A stretch of 33,960 nucleotides of DNA from JAVWMQ01 sp036637375 (GTDB lineage: Bacteria > Bacillota > Clostridia > Peptostreptococcales > Anaerovoracaceae), in contig JAVWMQ010000018.1 of the NCBI GenBank assembly GCA_036637375.1, forward strand, positions 1-33,960, given 5' to 3'. Position 1 is the first letter of the stretch. Every line of letters starts with the position of its first letter. Both the position numbers and the translations under genes were made by a program. Positions 1-6,760 of this stretch are shown here, in pieces. The notes under the pieces are model-generated. The model had not been told where the DNA came from. It did not search any database and saw only the letters and a program-made list of their open reading frames with translations.

Positions 1-143
1 TAAACTGGGTTAACCCTCTAGTATCAATATTCTACGGATTCACAGGCATATCAATGTCTAAGATGACAGACGAAGAATATCAGAAGGTACTGATTGAAAG
101 AGAAGCAGAAAAGGCAGAAGCTCTAAAAGCAGCTGAAGCATAA
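1..143 (+). CDS. C-terminal end of a probable NhaC-type Na+/H+ antiporter (partial)
   Basis: An open frame enters from the left edge (first full codon at base 3) and stops with TAA at 141-143. The 46 visible residues start with a hydrophobic stretch containing NPLVSIFYGFTG and end in a charged tail rich in Glu, Lys and Ala (EREAEKAEALKAAEA). A last membrane segment with an N-P-L-x-S-I-x-Y-G-F-T-G pattern followed by a short hydrophilic tail is what I remember for clostridial NhaC-family sodium/proton antiporters, so that is the best guess. Too little is visible to exclude another multi-helix transporter. A terminator follows at 197-230. Confidence 0.5.
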   Translation, partial: NWVNPLVSIFYGFTGISMSKMTDEEYQKVLIEREAEKAEALKAAEA

Positions 144-196
144 ACTAAGTTATTAACGGGTTTCCGTAAATAAAAAATAAAGTAATAAGTAATGGG

Positions 197-230
197 AAAA
201 AAATCTTGGTTTCAAGATTTTTTTCTTTTT
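197..230 (+). terminator. Rho-independent terminator after the antiporter fragment
   Basis: A 12-bp AT-rich stem (197-208 with 213-224, core ATCTTG/CAAGAT) closes a 4-base loop and runs into a T-rich tract. It lies 54 bases after the stop of the partial gene and just upstream of the next promoter. Confidence 0.75.
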
Positions 231-232
231 TT

Positions 233-261
233 GTGACAAAATTGTTTCTATAGAGTATAAT
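233..261 (+). promoter_or_regulatory. Promoter of the membrane LuxR-type gene
   Basis: GTGACA at 233-238 and a perfect TATAAT at 256-261 are separated by 17 bases, a standard sigma-A layout. The start codon at 286 lies 24 bases after the -10, with GGGGAG as ribosome site. Confidence 0.6.
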
Positions 262-285
262 ATTAAAAAGAAAGGGGAGTGTGAA

Positions 286-1284
286 ATGAATGTAGCAAGT
301 AGTATTATTTTACCATTATATTTGCTATCAATATTTGTTGGAATTGCGACGATTACGATTTTATTTTTGGCAGGAATAAGAGAAAAAAGTAAAATCAATT
401 CATCTTTTAAGATTTTTATGTTCGGAATGTTGTTCATGTCAGTATATGATATGATTATTTATTTTAATGGCTACGTATTAGGGAATATAAGTGACACGTC
501 AGTTCTTAGAATTGGGACCTGTATAATCGCAATACTTTTTTCTTTTTGGGTTAAACTTGAGGAAGAATTTGCAGACTTTAAAGAAATAAAATGGTTTAGC
601 AAAGTGGCTCAGTTATATGGGTATTGTTTTTCTGCTGGTTGGTTAATTTGTGCAATACTGTTACCGAAGAATGCTTTTTATACAATTAGGTGGTTAATGT
701 TCTCGAGCGATATTATTTTAGTATTATTTGCATTATCTACTAGTTTGGTATATATTGCAAAAGTTGTAACATCAAACAAAAGGATGCTAGGCTACTATAT
801 GGTATTAGTAAGCGGCCTTATGCTTTGGAATTATTGCTCATTCTTTTGGGGAGAAACCTCTGTTCATTGGGGAAATAGCAAGTTTGTAAGAGAACCTCTA
901 GATTTGACAATTTTATTTTGGATTATAATAAATGTTGCATCATTAAGGATAGTTTACTACCAGATATTTAAGAAGGTATTTTTGAAAGATGGTACGGCTG
1001 AAGTTGAAGCAAATAAAGTATTTAGCTTAGATGAACGTCTGCTTGAATTGAAAAGTGAATTTGGATTAACTGATAGAGAATTATTGATTTGTAAATTAAT
1101 ATATGAAGGTAAGACAAATCAAGAAATTGCAGATGAACTATTTATTTCAGAAAGTACTGTTAAGACACATATATATAATCTATATAAGAAATTGGATATA
1201 AAGAATAGAAGTGGTGTGACATCATTAATTATGAAAAGTGACGAGGAGTTGCATTGCAAAACAAATGAAGAAGTCGGTATTTAA
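286..1284 (+). CDS. Seven-helix membrane protein with C-terminal LuxR-type DNA-binding domain
   Basis: A 332-residue protein with two clear parts. Residues 1-230 contain about seven hydrophobic segments (near 6-30, 41-60, 72-90, 107-126, 136-160, 167-188 and 206-228). Residues 261-315 form a LuxR/GerE helix-turn-helix with the typical L-T-x-R-E-L start, a G-K-T-N-Q-E-I-A core and the recognition part SESTVKTHIYNLYKKL. No enzymatic, REC or PAS domain is visible, so the membrane part is probably a sensor that directly controls a tethered DNA-binding domain. The start has a good ribosome site (GGGGAG). The gene has its own promoter and faces mrp across a shared terminator. Its targets and signal cannot be inferred; the antiporter upstream is one candidate. 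Confidence 0.8.
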   Translation: MNVASSIILPLYLLSIFVGIATITILFLAGIREKSKINSSFKIFMFGMLFMSVYDMIIYFNGYVLGNISDTSVLRIGTCIIAILFSFWVKLEEEFADFKEIKWFSKVAQLYGYCFSAGWLICAILLPKNAFYTIRWLMFSSDIILVLFALSTSLVYIAKVVTSNKRMLGYYMVLVSGLMLWNYCSFFWGETSVHWGNSKFVREPLDLTILFWIIINVASLRIVYYQIFKKVFLKDGTAEVEANKVFSLDERLLELKSEFGLTDRELLICKLIYEGKTNQEIADELFISESTVKTHIYNLYKKLDIKNRSGVTSLIMKSDEELHCKTNEEVGI

Positions 1285-1328
1285 AATGTTGATAAATAAA
1301 ATATATTTTGTAAAATAAGTATAATAAT

Positions 1329-1385
1329 AAAATCCCACATTCATAAAGTAATATAATTTATTACTTTATGAATGTGGGATTTTTC
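1329..1385. terminator. Bidirectional terminator between the LuxR-type gene and mrp
   Basis: A 22-bp near-perfect stem (1331-1352 with 1360-1381) is flanked by A-rich and T-rich sequence on both sides, so it can end transcription of both convergent genes. Confidence 0.85.
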
Positions 1386-1412
1386 ATTAATTTAAAATTA
1401 GATTTAGATAGT

Positions 1413-2258
1413 TTATAAAGGTAATATAGTTACAAGTTTTTCGGCTATTTTTTGTAACCAAGCCCCTTCAAATTTTTCTATTTCGCCTTTGTCGCATAGC
1501 TCTGCTAATTTTGGTTCAATAGGAAGTTTACCAAGAACTTCAAGACCTTTTTCTTTTGCTATTTGTTCAACCTTACTTTCGCCAAAGATTTTAATTTCCT
1601 TCCCACAATCAGGACATTGAACATAACTCATATTTTCAACTAGTCCAAGAATTGGAATATTCATCATATCAGCCATTTTTACAGCTTTTTCTACTATCAT
1701 TGAAACTAATTCTTGTGGTGATGCTACTATAATTATTCCATCAATTGGAAGTGATTGGAACACAGTTAGTGGTACATCACCTGTTCCAGGTGGCATATCT
1801 ATAAACATATAGTCAATATCTCCCCAAATTACATCTGTCCAAAACTGTTCTACAACTCCTCCAATAACAGGTCCGCGCCAAATAACTGGATCAGTTGGGT
1901 TTTCTAAGATTAAGTTTGTAGAAATAAGCTTAATACCTGTTGATGTTGTTGCAGGCACAATGCCCTCAGGTGAACCATTTACTAGTCCAGAAATTCCGAA
2001 CATCTTCGGTATTGAGGGGCCGGTAATATCTGCATCAAGTATAGCTGTTTTGTATTCGCACCTACTTGAAATAACAGAGGATAATCCTGTAACTAGAGAT
2101 TTACCAACACCGCCTTTACCACTAACTACGGCAATGACTTTTTTGATATTACTTTTTTCGTGTGGTTTTTTTAAAAAGCTTTCAGCTGTTCTTTCGCCAC
2201 AGTTTTCGCCACAACTAGAACAGTTATGGCTACAGTTTTCACTTACATTTTCACTCAT
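1413..2258 (-). CDS. mrp: Mrp/Nbp35-family P-loop ATPase, iron-sulfur cluster carrier
   Basis: A 281-residue protein of the Mrp/ApbC/Nbp35 family, cytoplasmic ATPases that hold and pass on [4Fe-4S] clusters. Visible are the deviant Walker A GKGGVGKS (47-54), the family segment FIDMPPGTGD (about 152-161), and the CPDC pair (Cys215 and Cys218) that binds a bridging cluster at the dimer interface. An added N-terminal Cys cluster (Cys9, 13, 16, 20) recalls the N-terminal ferredoxin-like motif of eukaryotic Nbp35 and is common in anaerobe homologues. The start follows an AAGGAG ribosome site. It is a stand-alone gene; no isc or suf genes are near. Confidence 0.92.
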   Translation of the reverse strand: MSENVSENCSHNCSSCGENCGERTAESFLKKPHEKSNIKKVIAVVSGKGGVGKSLVTGLSSVISSRCEYKTAILDADITGPSIPKMFGISGLVNGSPEGIVPATTSTGIKLISTNLILENPTDPVIWRGPVIGGVVEQFWTDVIWGDIDYMFIDMPPGTGDVPLTVFQSLPIDGIIIVASPQELVSMIVEKAVKMADMMNIPILGLVENMSYVQCPDCGKEIKIFGESKVEQIAKEKGLEVLGKLPIEPKLAELCDKGEIEKFEGAWLQKIAEKLVTILPL

Positions 2259-2322
2259 TTTCTTTCTCCTTTGATAATTATAGTATTAGGCTATCACTTT
2301 AAAAGATATATGTCAAGTATAC

Positions 2323-3198
2323 TCAAACTTTGAAGAAATCATACAACTCTTCAATTTCATTAGAAAAGCATGTTCGTTTTGGAGAGATAAAAGTAATATT
2401 ATGTAAAGGGTTGTAGTCTATAATTGGTATTATTTGTAAAAGATTTCGCTTGAGTTCATCTTTTATTGCAGCTTTGTACATAAAAGTAATTCCGGCATCT
2501 GCGGCAACCATATTTTTGATAGCATCTATATTGCTTATTTCGATAATGTTATTAAAATCATTTACTGAAAGATTATGGCTTTCTAGAGATTTTTCAAAAA
2601 TGTCACGAGTACCAGATCCGCTTTCTCTAATTATTAAGTTTTCACTTAATAAATCGGTAAAATCTACTGGTGATTCAAAACATCGTGATATTGAACATAC
2701 GCCAACATAAGCTTCCTTTTTAAAAATTTTATGGTTAAATTCGTTTTTGGCAAAAAACCCCTCAACAATAGCAAAATCTATTTCCCCTTGTTTGAGTTTA
2801 GTTAATAAACTTTCAGTATTTTCAACAATCATTTCAGCTTTGATGTTTGGATGCATTTTGATAAATTCTGCTAATTTATCTGGAATTATAAAAGCTCCTA
2901 CAGTTAGAGTTACACCGAATTTTAATTTAGTTGTTTGATTGTTTGGGGTACTAAAAATATCGATTAGTCTGTTTTGATCGTTTTGCATAAATAATAAGGC
3001 GTTTTTGAGTAAGGTTCCTTCTGATGTTAATGAAACGGATTTACTAGTTGTATTTACTAATTTTACGCCATAAAAATCCTCAAGCTGCTTTATATGTTGC
3101 GATACGGCAGGTTGAGTTATATTTAATTCTTTGGCTGCTTTTGTATAATTATTGAACTTTGAAACAGCTAAAAAAGTTTCACATTTATTGTCTAACAT
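2323..3198 (-). CDS. LysR-family regulator, CysL/YeiE-like, divergent from yeiH
   Basis: A 291-residue LysR-type transcription factor. Residues 1-60 hold the winged helix-turn-helix (FLAVSKFNNYTKAAKELNIT and then QPAVSQHIKQLE). The rest is the periplasmic-binding-like effector domain (KLKFGVTLTVGAFIIP and following). A longer reading starts four codons upstream at 3210, but its ATG lies inside the GGAGG ribosome site (3204-3208), so the ATG at 3198 is the better start. It is transcribed away from a YeiH-family exporter gene, the same divergent arrangement as yeiE-yeiH in enterobacteria and cysL-related loci. By analogy it probably activates that gene in response to a sulfur compound; this is inferred from context. 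Confidence 0.85.
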   Translation of the reverse strand: MLDNKCETFLAVSKFNNYTKAAKELNITQPAVSQHIKQLEDFYGVKLVNTTSKSVSLTSEGTLLKNALLFMQNDQNRLIDIFSTPNNQTTKLKFGVTLTVGAFIIPDKLAEFIKMHPNIKAEMIVENTESLLTKLKQGEIDFAIVEGFFAKNEFNHKIFKKEAYVGVCSISRCFESPVDFTDLLSENLIIRESGSGTRDIFEKSLESHNLSVNDFNNIIEISNIDAIKNMVAADAGITFMYKAAIKDELKRNLLQIIPIIDYNPLHNITFISPKRTCFSNEIEELYDFFKV

Positions 3199-3222
3199 AA
3201 TATCCTCCAAATTAATGATAAC

Positions 3223-3282
3223 ATAAATTTATCAAACTATCAATATATCTAATTTTTACTTATTATTGACTTGGGGTATAAT
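3223..3282 (+). promoter_or_regulatory. Promoter region between lysR and yeiH
   Basis: TTTACT at 3255-3260 and TATAAT at 3277-3282 with 16 bases between them form the probable yeiH promoter. Upstream, ATAAATTTAT at 3223-3232 is a 10-base palindrome of the AT-rich kind bound by LysR proteins. It lies between the two divergent starts and is a candidate regulator site. Confidence 0.5.
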
Positions 3283-3326
3283 AAAAAATAAGGAATGTGA
3301 CTTTGATTATGATTAAGGGGGACTAA

Positions 3327-4331
3327 ATGAAAGGTATTAAAAAATTAATTGGTGGCGTAACTTTATGTGGTGTGTCAGGGATAACGGCATATTTGCTTGG
3401 CAAAATATTTCCGATTATTGGTGGTCCAGTTTTTGGGATTGTAATTGGGATGATATTAGGAGACCTTATCAAAAGTAAGTCTATATATACTGATGGTGTT
3501 AAATTTACATCAAAGAAAGTACTGCAATATGCAGTTATATCATTAGGATTTACAATGAATATTGGTGAGATATTGACACAAGGAAAAATATCTTTACCAA
3601 TTATAATTGTTACAATTTCAACATCTTTTGCTATTGCATATGGACTATATAAAGCATTTAAAATGGAGAAAAATGTATCCATATTAATAGGTGTTGGATC
3701 ATCTATTTGTGGTGGTTCTGCAATTGCAGCAACAGCACCTGTGATTGACGCTAAGGAAGATGAGGTTTCTCAGGCAATAGCAGTTATTTTTTTCTTTAAT
3801 GTACTTGCTGCAATAACCTTTCCTTTTGTTGGGGACTTACTGTCAATGAGCAACTATGGTTTTGGAATGTTTGCTGGTACAGCAATAAATGATACAAGTT
3901 CTGTTACGGCTGCTGCTACAGCTTGGGATGGAATTCATAATAGTAATACTATTGCCATTGCGACAATAGTTAAACTTACAAGGACTTTAGCAATTATTCC
4001 GATAACTTTAACTCTGGGTTTTATTAAATCTAGAAATAACAAAGAAGGTGGGGGAATTGTTAAAGCTATAAAGGGATTTCCATTTTTTATAATAATATTT
4101 TTGCTAGCTTCATGTTTCGCAACTTTTGTTCCAATTAGCGAAGAATTGCTATATATTATAAAGTTTATAAGTAAATTGTTCATAACCATGGCTATGGTTG
4201 CAATTGGATTTAATACTAACTTCATTAGACTAATAAAAACAGGGGGAAAACCGTTAATAATGGGATTATGCTGTTGTTTAGGAATTGCTATTACAAGTAT
4301 AATACTAGAAAAATGTCTTTTACTGTTTTAA
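3327..4331 (+). CDS. YeiH-family putative sulfate/sulfite exporter
   Basis: A 334-residue integral membrane protein with about ten hydrophobic segments. It matches the UPF0324/YeiH family, annotated as putative sulfate exporters. Family blocks include LQYAVISLGFTMNIGEI (about 70-86), IGVGSSICGGSAIAATAPVI (about 121-140) with the conserved CGGSA, and FAGTAINDTSSVTAA (about 177-191). The start has AAGGGGGA upstream. It sits opposite a LysR gene, the usual pairing. The transported compound is not proven for the family; export of sulfite or a related sulfur species would fit an amino-acid fermenter that degrades cysteine or taurine, but this is inference. Confidence 0.87.
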   Translation: MKGIKKLIGGVTLCGVSGITAYLLGKIFPIIGGPVFGIVIGMILGDLIKSKSIYTDGVKFTSKKVLQYAVISLGFTMNIGEILTQGKISLPIIIVTISTSFAIAYGLYKAFKMEKNVSILIGVGSSICGGSAIAATAPVIDAKEDEVSQAIAVIFFFNVLAAITFPFVGDLLSMSNYGFGMFAGTAINDTSSVTAAATAWDGIHNSNTIAIATIVKLTRTLAIIPITLTLGFIKSRNNKEGGGIVKAIKGFPFFIIIFLLASCFATFVPISEELLYIIKFISKLFITMAMVAIGFNTNFIRLIKTGGKPLIMGLCCCLGIAITSIILEKCLLLF

Positions 4332-4336
4332 TAAAA

Positions 4337-4393
4337 AAATAAGCTATTTTAAAACAGACAACTAAAGACATGACTGTAAAGAATAGCTTATTT
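4337..4393 (+). terminator. Probable terminator after yeiH
   Basis: A 12-bp perfect stem (AAATAAGCTATT at 4337-4348 with its complement at 4382-4393) encloses a 33-base loop with a small inner ACAG/CTGT helix. T-rich sequence follows on + and an A-rich run precedes, so it could also serve the small minus-strand gene that ends at 4448. Confidence 0.5.
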
Positions 4394-4447
4394 GTTTGTT
4401 AAAGATTATAAATTTAAGAATGTATGATGATATACATCTCTTATTTA

Positions 4448-4612
4448 CTACTTAGAATGTTCTTTTGTGCTACAAGCCGAGCAGTTACCGCTACAACCTG
4501 AACATCCACCATTTTTCTTTGCTTTAATACTGCCCTTGATAGCGAAAATGAAAGCTACTAAGACAATCGTGCCGACAATAATGGTACTCATATTGTTACT
4601 TAAAAAGTTCAT
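4448..4612 (-). CDS. FeoB-associated Cys-rich membrane protein
   Basis: A 54-residue ORF begins at 4612 and stops with TAG at 4448-4450. It has one membrane segment (MSTIIVGTIVLVAFIFAIKG), a basic stretch, and a Cys-rich tail with GGCSGCSGNCSACS (four Cys at about 37, 40, 44 and 47). This layout is that of the FeoB-associated Cys-rich membrane proteins that usually sit beside the ferrous iron importer feoB; here no feo gene is near. It is divergent from a DtxR-type regulator. Its promoter (TTGACA at 4693-4688, TAATAT at 4669-4664, 18-base spacer) carries TTAGC repeats that look like metal-regulator sites. The ribosome site (AAGGT) is modest. Confidence 0.75.
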   Translation of the reverse strand: MNFLSNNMSTIIVGTIVLVAFIFAIKGSIKAKKNGGCSGCSGNCSACSTKEHSK

Positions 4613-4639
4613 GTTATTTACCTTCTTTCTTGAAAAAGT

Positions 4640-4682
4640 GTTAGCCTGTGCTAACTAATTAATATATTAGCATATATTAGCG
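4640..4682. promoter_or_regulatory. Candidate DtxR-type operator with TTAGC repeats
   Basis: GTTAGC-CTGT-GCTAAC at 4640-4655 is a perfect 6-bp inverted repeat. Two more TTAGC copies follow at 4667-4671 and 4677-4681. DtxR/IdeR operators are built from TTAGG/TTAGC-type half-sites, so the motif fits the regulator encoded next door. The two right-hand copies overlap the -10 and spacer of the promoter reading left into the Cys-rich gene, a position expected for repression. Confidence 0.6.
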
Positions 4683-4699
4683 CAGTTTGTCAATATAAA

Positions 4700-4728
4700 T
4701 TGAAAGGGTTACAGTTTTGTGATATTAT
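4700..4728 (+). promoter_or_regulatory. Promoter of the DtxR-type gene
   Basis: TTGAAA at 4700-4705 and TATTAT at 4723-4728 are spaced by 17 bases. The gene starts 36 bases downstream behind GGAGG. The TTAGC repeats end 18 bases upstream of this -35. Confidence 0.5.
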
Positions 4729-4764
4729 TGAGTATAGCAATTATTAGTAATATGGAGGATTTAA

Positions 4765-5136
4765 ATGGCACTTAGAGAATCTGGAGAAATGTACTTAGAG
4801 ACAATTCTCGTATTGAAAAGAGAAAAAGGGAATGTAAGGTCTATTGATGTTGCAAATGCCCTTGAATATAGTAAACCAAGTGTAAGTCGAGCTATTGGAA
4901 TACTCAAGCGTGATGGGCTTGTTATAGTTGATAATAGTGGACAAATATCCCTTACGGACGAGGGTGTTGTTATTGCGGAAAGAATATTTAAAAGGCATAC
5001 GGTTTTAAGTGAATTTTTAATGAGTCTAGGAGTTAATGAGGATGTTGCGAAATCGGATGCTTGTAGAATGGAGCACGTAATAAGTGATGAAACACTTAGA
5101 TTTATTGAAAAAGCTTTGCTCAAAAAGATTGATTAA
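4765..5136 (+). CDS. DtxR-family metal-dependent transcriptional regulator (short form)
   Basis: A 123-residue repressor-type protein. Residues 1-70 form the winged helix-turn-helix (RSIDVANALEYSKPSVSRAI at about 25-44). Residues 72-120 form the metal-binding dimerization domain. Likely metal ligands are His78 and the D-A-C-R-M-E-H segment (Asp98, Cys100, Glu103, His104). A Cys in this segment resembles iron-type DtxR/IdeR more than MntR, which has Glu there. The protein lacks the C-terminal SH3-like domain of classical DtxR and is even shorter than MntR, as in many clostridial homologues. It probably controls the divergent Cys-rich gene through the TTAGC repeats. Confidence 0.88.
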   Translation: MALRESGEMYLETILVLKREKGNVRSIDVANALEYSKPSVSRAIGILKRDGLVIVDNSGQISLTDEGVVIAERIFKRHTVLSEFLMSLGVNEDVAKSDACRMEHVISDETLRFIEKALLKKID

Positions 5137-5211
5137 TAATTAATATGGTGGTAAAATTATCCGGATGGTATCACAATGAACCATACATGAATAATTAGGA
5201 GGAAATAGAAT

Positions 5212-5586
5212 ATGGTACTGAATATGCTAAAAGGAAAGATCCATAGAGCGACTGTCACTCAAGCAGAATTGTATTATATGGGAAGTATCACCATTGACAA
5301 AACACTTATGGATGCGGCAGGAATTATTGAAAACGAAAAGGTACAAATTGTTGATAGCAATAATGGGGCAAGGCTTGAAACGTATGTTATTCCAGGAGAA
5401 CGAGATTCGGGGATAATTTGCCTAAATGGAGCTGCTGCGCGTTTAGTTCAACCAGGTGATGAGGTAATAATAATTAGCTATGCAATGATGGATGAAAGTG
5501 AAGCGAAAGTGCATAAACCAAAAGTTGTATTTGTTAATAAAGATAATACCATTAAGGAAATAACAAATTACGAATATAATAATTAA
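5212..5586 (+). CDS. panD: Aspartate 1-decarboxylase
   Basis: A 124-residue pyruvoyl enzyme that makes beta-alanine from L-aspartate for pantothenate and CoA synthesis. The proenzyme cleaves itself between Gly24 and Ser25 (YYMGSITID) to create the pyruvoyl group; both residues are present at the standard numbers when translation starts at 5212. The conserved start KIHRATVTQAELYY, the NGAAARLVQPGDEVIIISY block and the usual length all match. An AGGAGG site precedes the ATG. It is an orphan here: panB and panC are not adjacent. A 29-codon membrane ORF follows 19 bases later, and a strong terminator stands at 5846. Confidence 0.96.
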   Translation: MVLNMLKGKIHRATVTQAELYYMGSITIDKTLMDAAGIIENEKVQIVDSNNGARLETYVIPGERDSGIICLNGAAARLVQPGDEVIIISYAMMDESEAKVHKPKVVFVNKDNTIKEITNYEYNN

Positions 5587-5605
5587 GAAAAAGAGGTGTA
5601 GTTAA

Positions 5606-5695
5606 ATGCTAAGTGATAAAGCTAAAAGATTTATAGCTATAGGAATTTGCATACTAATGGTAGTTGGTTGTGTAGTTCCGATTGCATTTTTTTAA
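5606..5695 (+). CDS. Small single-helix membrane peptide (29 aa), unknown function
   Basis: A short ORF with an AGAGGTG ribosome site 8 bases before the ATG encodes 29 residues: a basic start (MLSDKAKRF) and one hydrophobic helix (IAIGICILMVVGCVVPIAFF). It lies directly after panD and before the shared terminator, so it is probably cotranscribed. Short basic-plus-helix proteins of this shape are frequent in clostridia. No function is recognised. The charge pattern and spacing argue for translation, but the call rests on little sequence. Confidence 0.5.
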   Translation: MLSDKAKRFIAIGICILMVVGCVVPIAFF

Positions 5696-6089
5696 TTAAT
5701 ATAATGTGGCTATGCGGGTCTATTTGAGATGGATTTTTTATAAAGCGGAAGCGTTAAATATCTACAACAAATTAAATGAGAAGCGATCATACAAAATTTG
5801 GTTTCTATGTCAAATAGTGTTGGTAAAGAATATCAGTAAATATTTATGCATCAGGCAACAATCGATTATGCCTGATGCATTTTTTTGACTTTATCCCAGT
5901 GCAATAGGGCTCTTACGGACAAAACTGCTGACATCATTAAAATTTATAAGGTGAGTTGGAAACTATATTTAGGGTATAATATAATTGATAGTGAAAGGAG
6001 AAGAGCCTTATGATTAATGTTTTTTAAAATAATGTATTTCGTATTAATAAAATACGTTTGAATCTGGAATAAAATGAATGGGGGAAGAA
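5696..6089. other. Gene-free stretch between panD unit and small membrane gene
   Basis: About 390 bases without a convincing gene. It holds the terminator at 5846-5886, a block at 5886-5935 with clearly more G and C than its surroundings, a -10-like TATAAT near 5975, a well-placed GAAAGGAG ribosome site leading only to a five-codon ORF (ATG at 6010, MINVF, stop at 6025-6027), and a small hairpin CGTATT/AATACG at 6040-6056. The start of the next gene follows at 6090. Confidence 0.5.
5846..5886 (+). terminator. Strong Rho-independent terminator after panD unit
   Basis: A perfect 12-bp stem (ATGCATCAGGCA at 5846-5857 with 5869-5880) closes an 11-base loop and is followed by six T. Confidence 0.9.
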
Positions 6090-6410
6090 ATGAAAAAACA
6101 AATTATTTCAATATCATTATCAATTATGGTTGCTATTATTGCAAATATAATTATAGTAGCTATTAAAAACTATATTGATATAGGAAGTATATGTACTGTA
6201 ACTTTTTTAATCATGGGATATTATTTTTACAAAGAACAAGAGAATACTAAGATTAAAATTATATTCTCTATAGTTGCATTGACATTGAGTTGCATTCTTA
6301 TTACTATTTATTCTGACATGGATAATTTATTACTGTTTTTAACAGCATATGTGGTAGCTGTGGGTGTAGTAGGGGTGAATCTTTTTAGGAATAAAAAAGA
6401 AAATAATTAA
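6090..6410 (+). CDS. Small membrane protein, four predicted helices, unknown function
   Basis: A 106-residue very hydrophobic protein with about four membrane segments (near 4-24, 32-47, 57-74 and 80-98) and a basic tail ending FRNKKENN. A longer reading from 6078 would start inside the GGGGGA ribosome site, so 6090 (MKKQIISISL) is preferred. I do not recognise a family; the length and helix spacing recall small hypothetical membrane proteins of clostridia. It stands alone between two terminators and downstream of a five-codon ORF with its own ribosome site. Confidence 0.6.
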   Translation: MKKQIISISLSIMVAIIANIIIVAIKNYIDIGSICTVTFLIMGYYFYKEQENTKIKIIFSIVALTLSCILITIYSDMDNLLLFLTAYVVAVGVVGVNLFRNKKENN

Positions 6411-6439
6411 GCAAAAATTGCAGAATATAAAAAATGTAT

Positions 6440-6469
6440 AAAGGGAATTGCATTAGCAACTCCCTTTTT
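6440..6469 (+). terminator. Terminator after the small membrane gene
   Basis: AAAGGGA and TCCCTTT form the base of a hairpin with an inner TTGC/GCAA helix and one mismatch, followed by five T. Confidence 0.75.
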
Positions 6470-6579
6470 GTATAAATAAGTTAAATTAAATTAAAAAAAT
6501 AGTTGATACATAACAAATAGATGGTATTATATAAATTGTAGTTGTGTATAATTATTGGTTTTTAATTTGTATATATTGA

Positions 6580-6603
6580 AAAACACGCATTTCTGCGTGT
6601 TTT
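6580..6603 (-). terminator. Terminator of the tRNA-Arg transcript
   Basis: A 10-bp perfect stem AAAACACGCA (6580-6589) pairs with 6594-6603 across a 4-base loop. Read on the minus strand it lies just after the tRNA 3' end and runs into T-rich sequence. Confidence 0.75.
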
Positions 6604-6608
6604 ATAAG

Positions 6609-6684
6609 TGGTGAGGCACGAGGGATTCGAACCCCCAACCGACAGATTCGAAGTCTGCGACTCTATCCATTGAGCTAGTGCCCC
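6609..6684 (-). tRNA. tRNA-Arg (anticodon UCG, reads CGA)
   Basis: On the minus strand the sequence folds as a full cloverleaf. The acceptor GGGGCAC pairs with GTGCCTC (one G-U). The D arm is GCTC/GAGT, the anticodon stem GCAGA/TCTGT, and the loop CTTCGAA places TCG at positions 34-36. The T arm is GGGGG/CCCTC around TTCGAAT. The discriminator base is A and the 3' CCA is encoded (6611-6609). A promoter lies upstream (6695-6723) and a terminator downstream. It is a single tRNA, not part of a cluster. Confidence 0.96.
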
Positions 6685-6694
6685 ATACACATTA

Positions 6695-6723
6695 ATTATA
6701 TACTATTTTTATTTTAATGGCAA
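6695..6723 (-). promoter_or_regulatory. Promoter of tRNA-Arg
   Basis: Read on the minus strand, TTGCCA (6723-6718) and TATAAT (6700-6695) are separated by exactly 17 bases and end 10 bases before the mature tRNA 5' end. Confidence 0.7.
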
Positions 6724-6760
6724 TAAATGTGTAAATTATTAATTTGAAAGGAGAAATGAG

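Noticed and set aside
4467..4658. Plus-strand 63-codon ORF
   Set aside because: It is the mirror of the minus-strand Cys-rich membrane gene, has no ribosome site and an implausible composition.
5706..5888. 60-codon ORF starting at GTG
   Set aside because: It lacks a ribosome site and reads straight through the strong terminator at 5846-5886; its composition is not protein-like.
6475..6580. AT-rich spacer between two terminators
   Set aside because: No ORF, promoter pair or stable structure beyond the flanking terminators was found.
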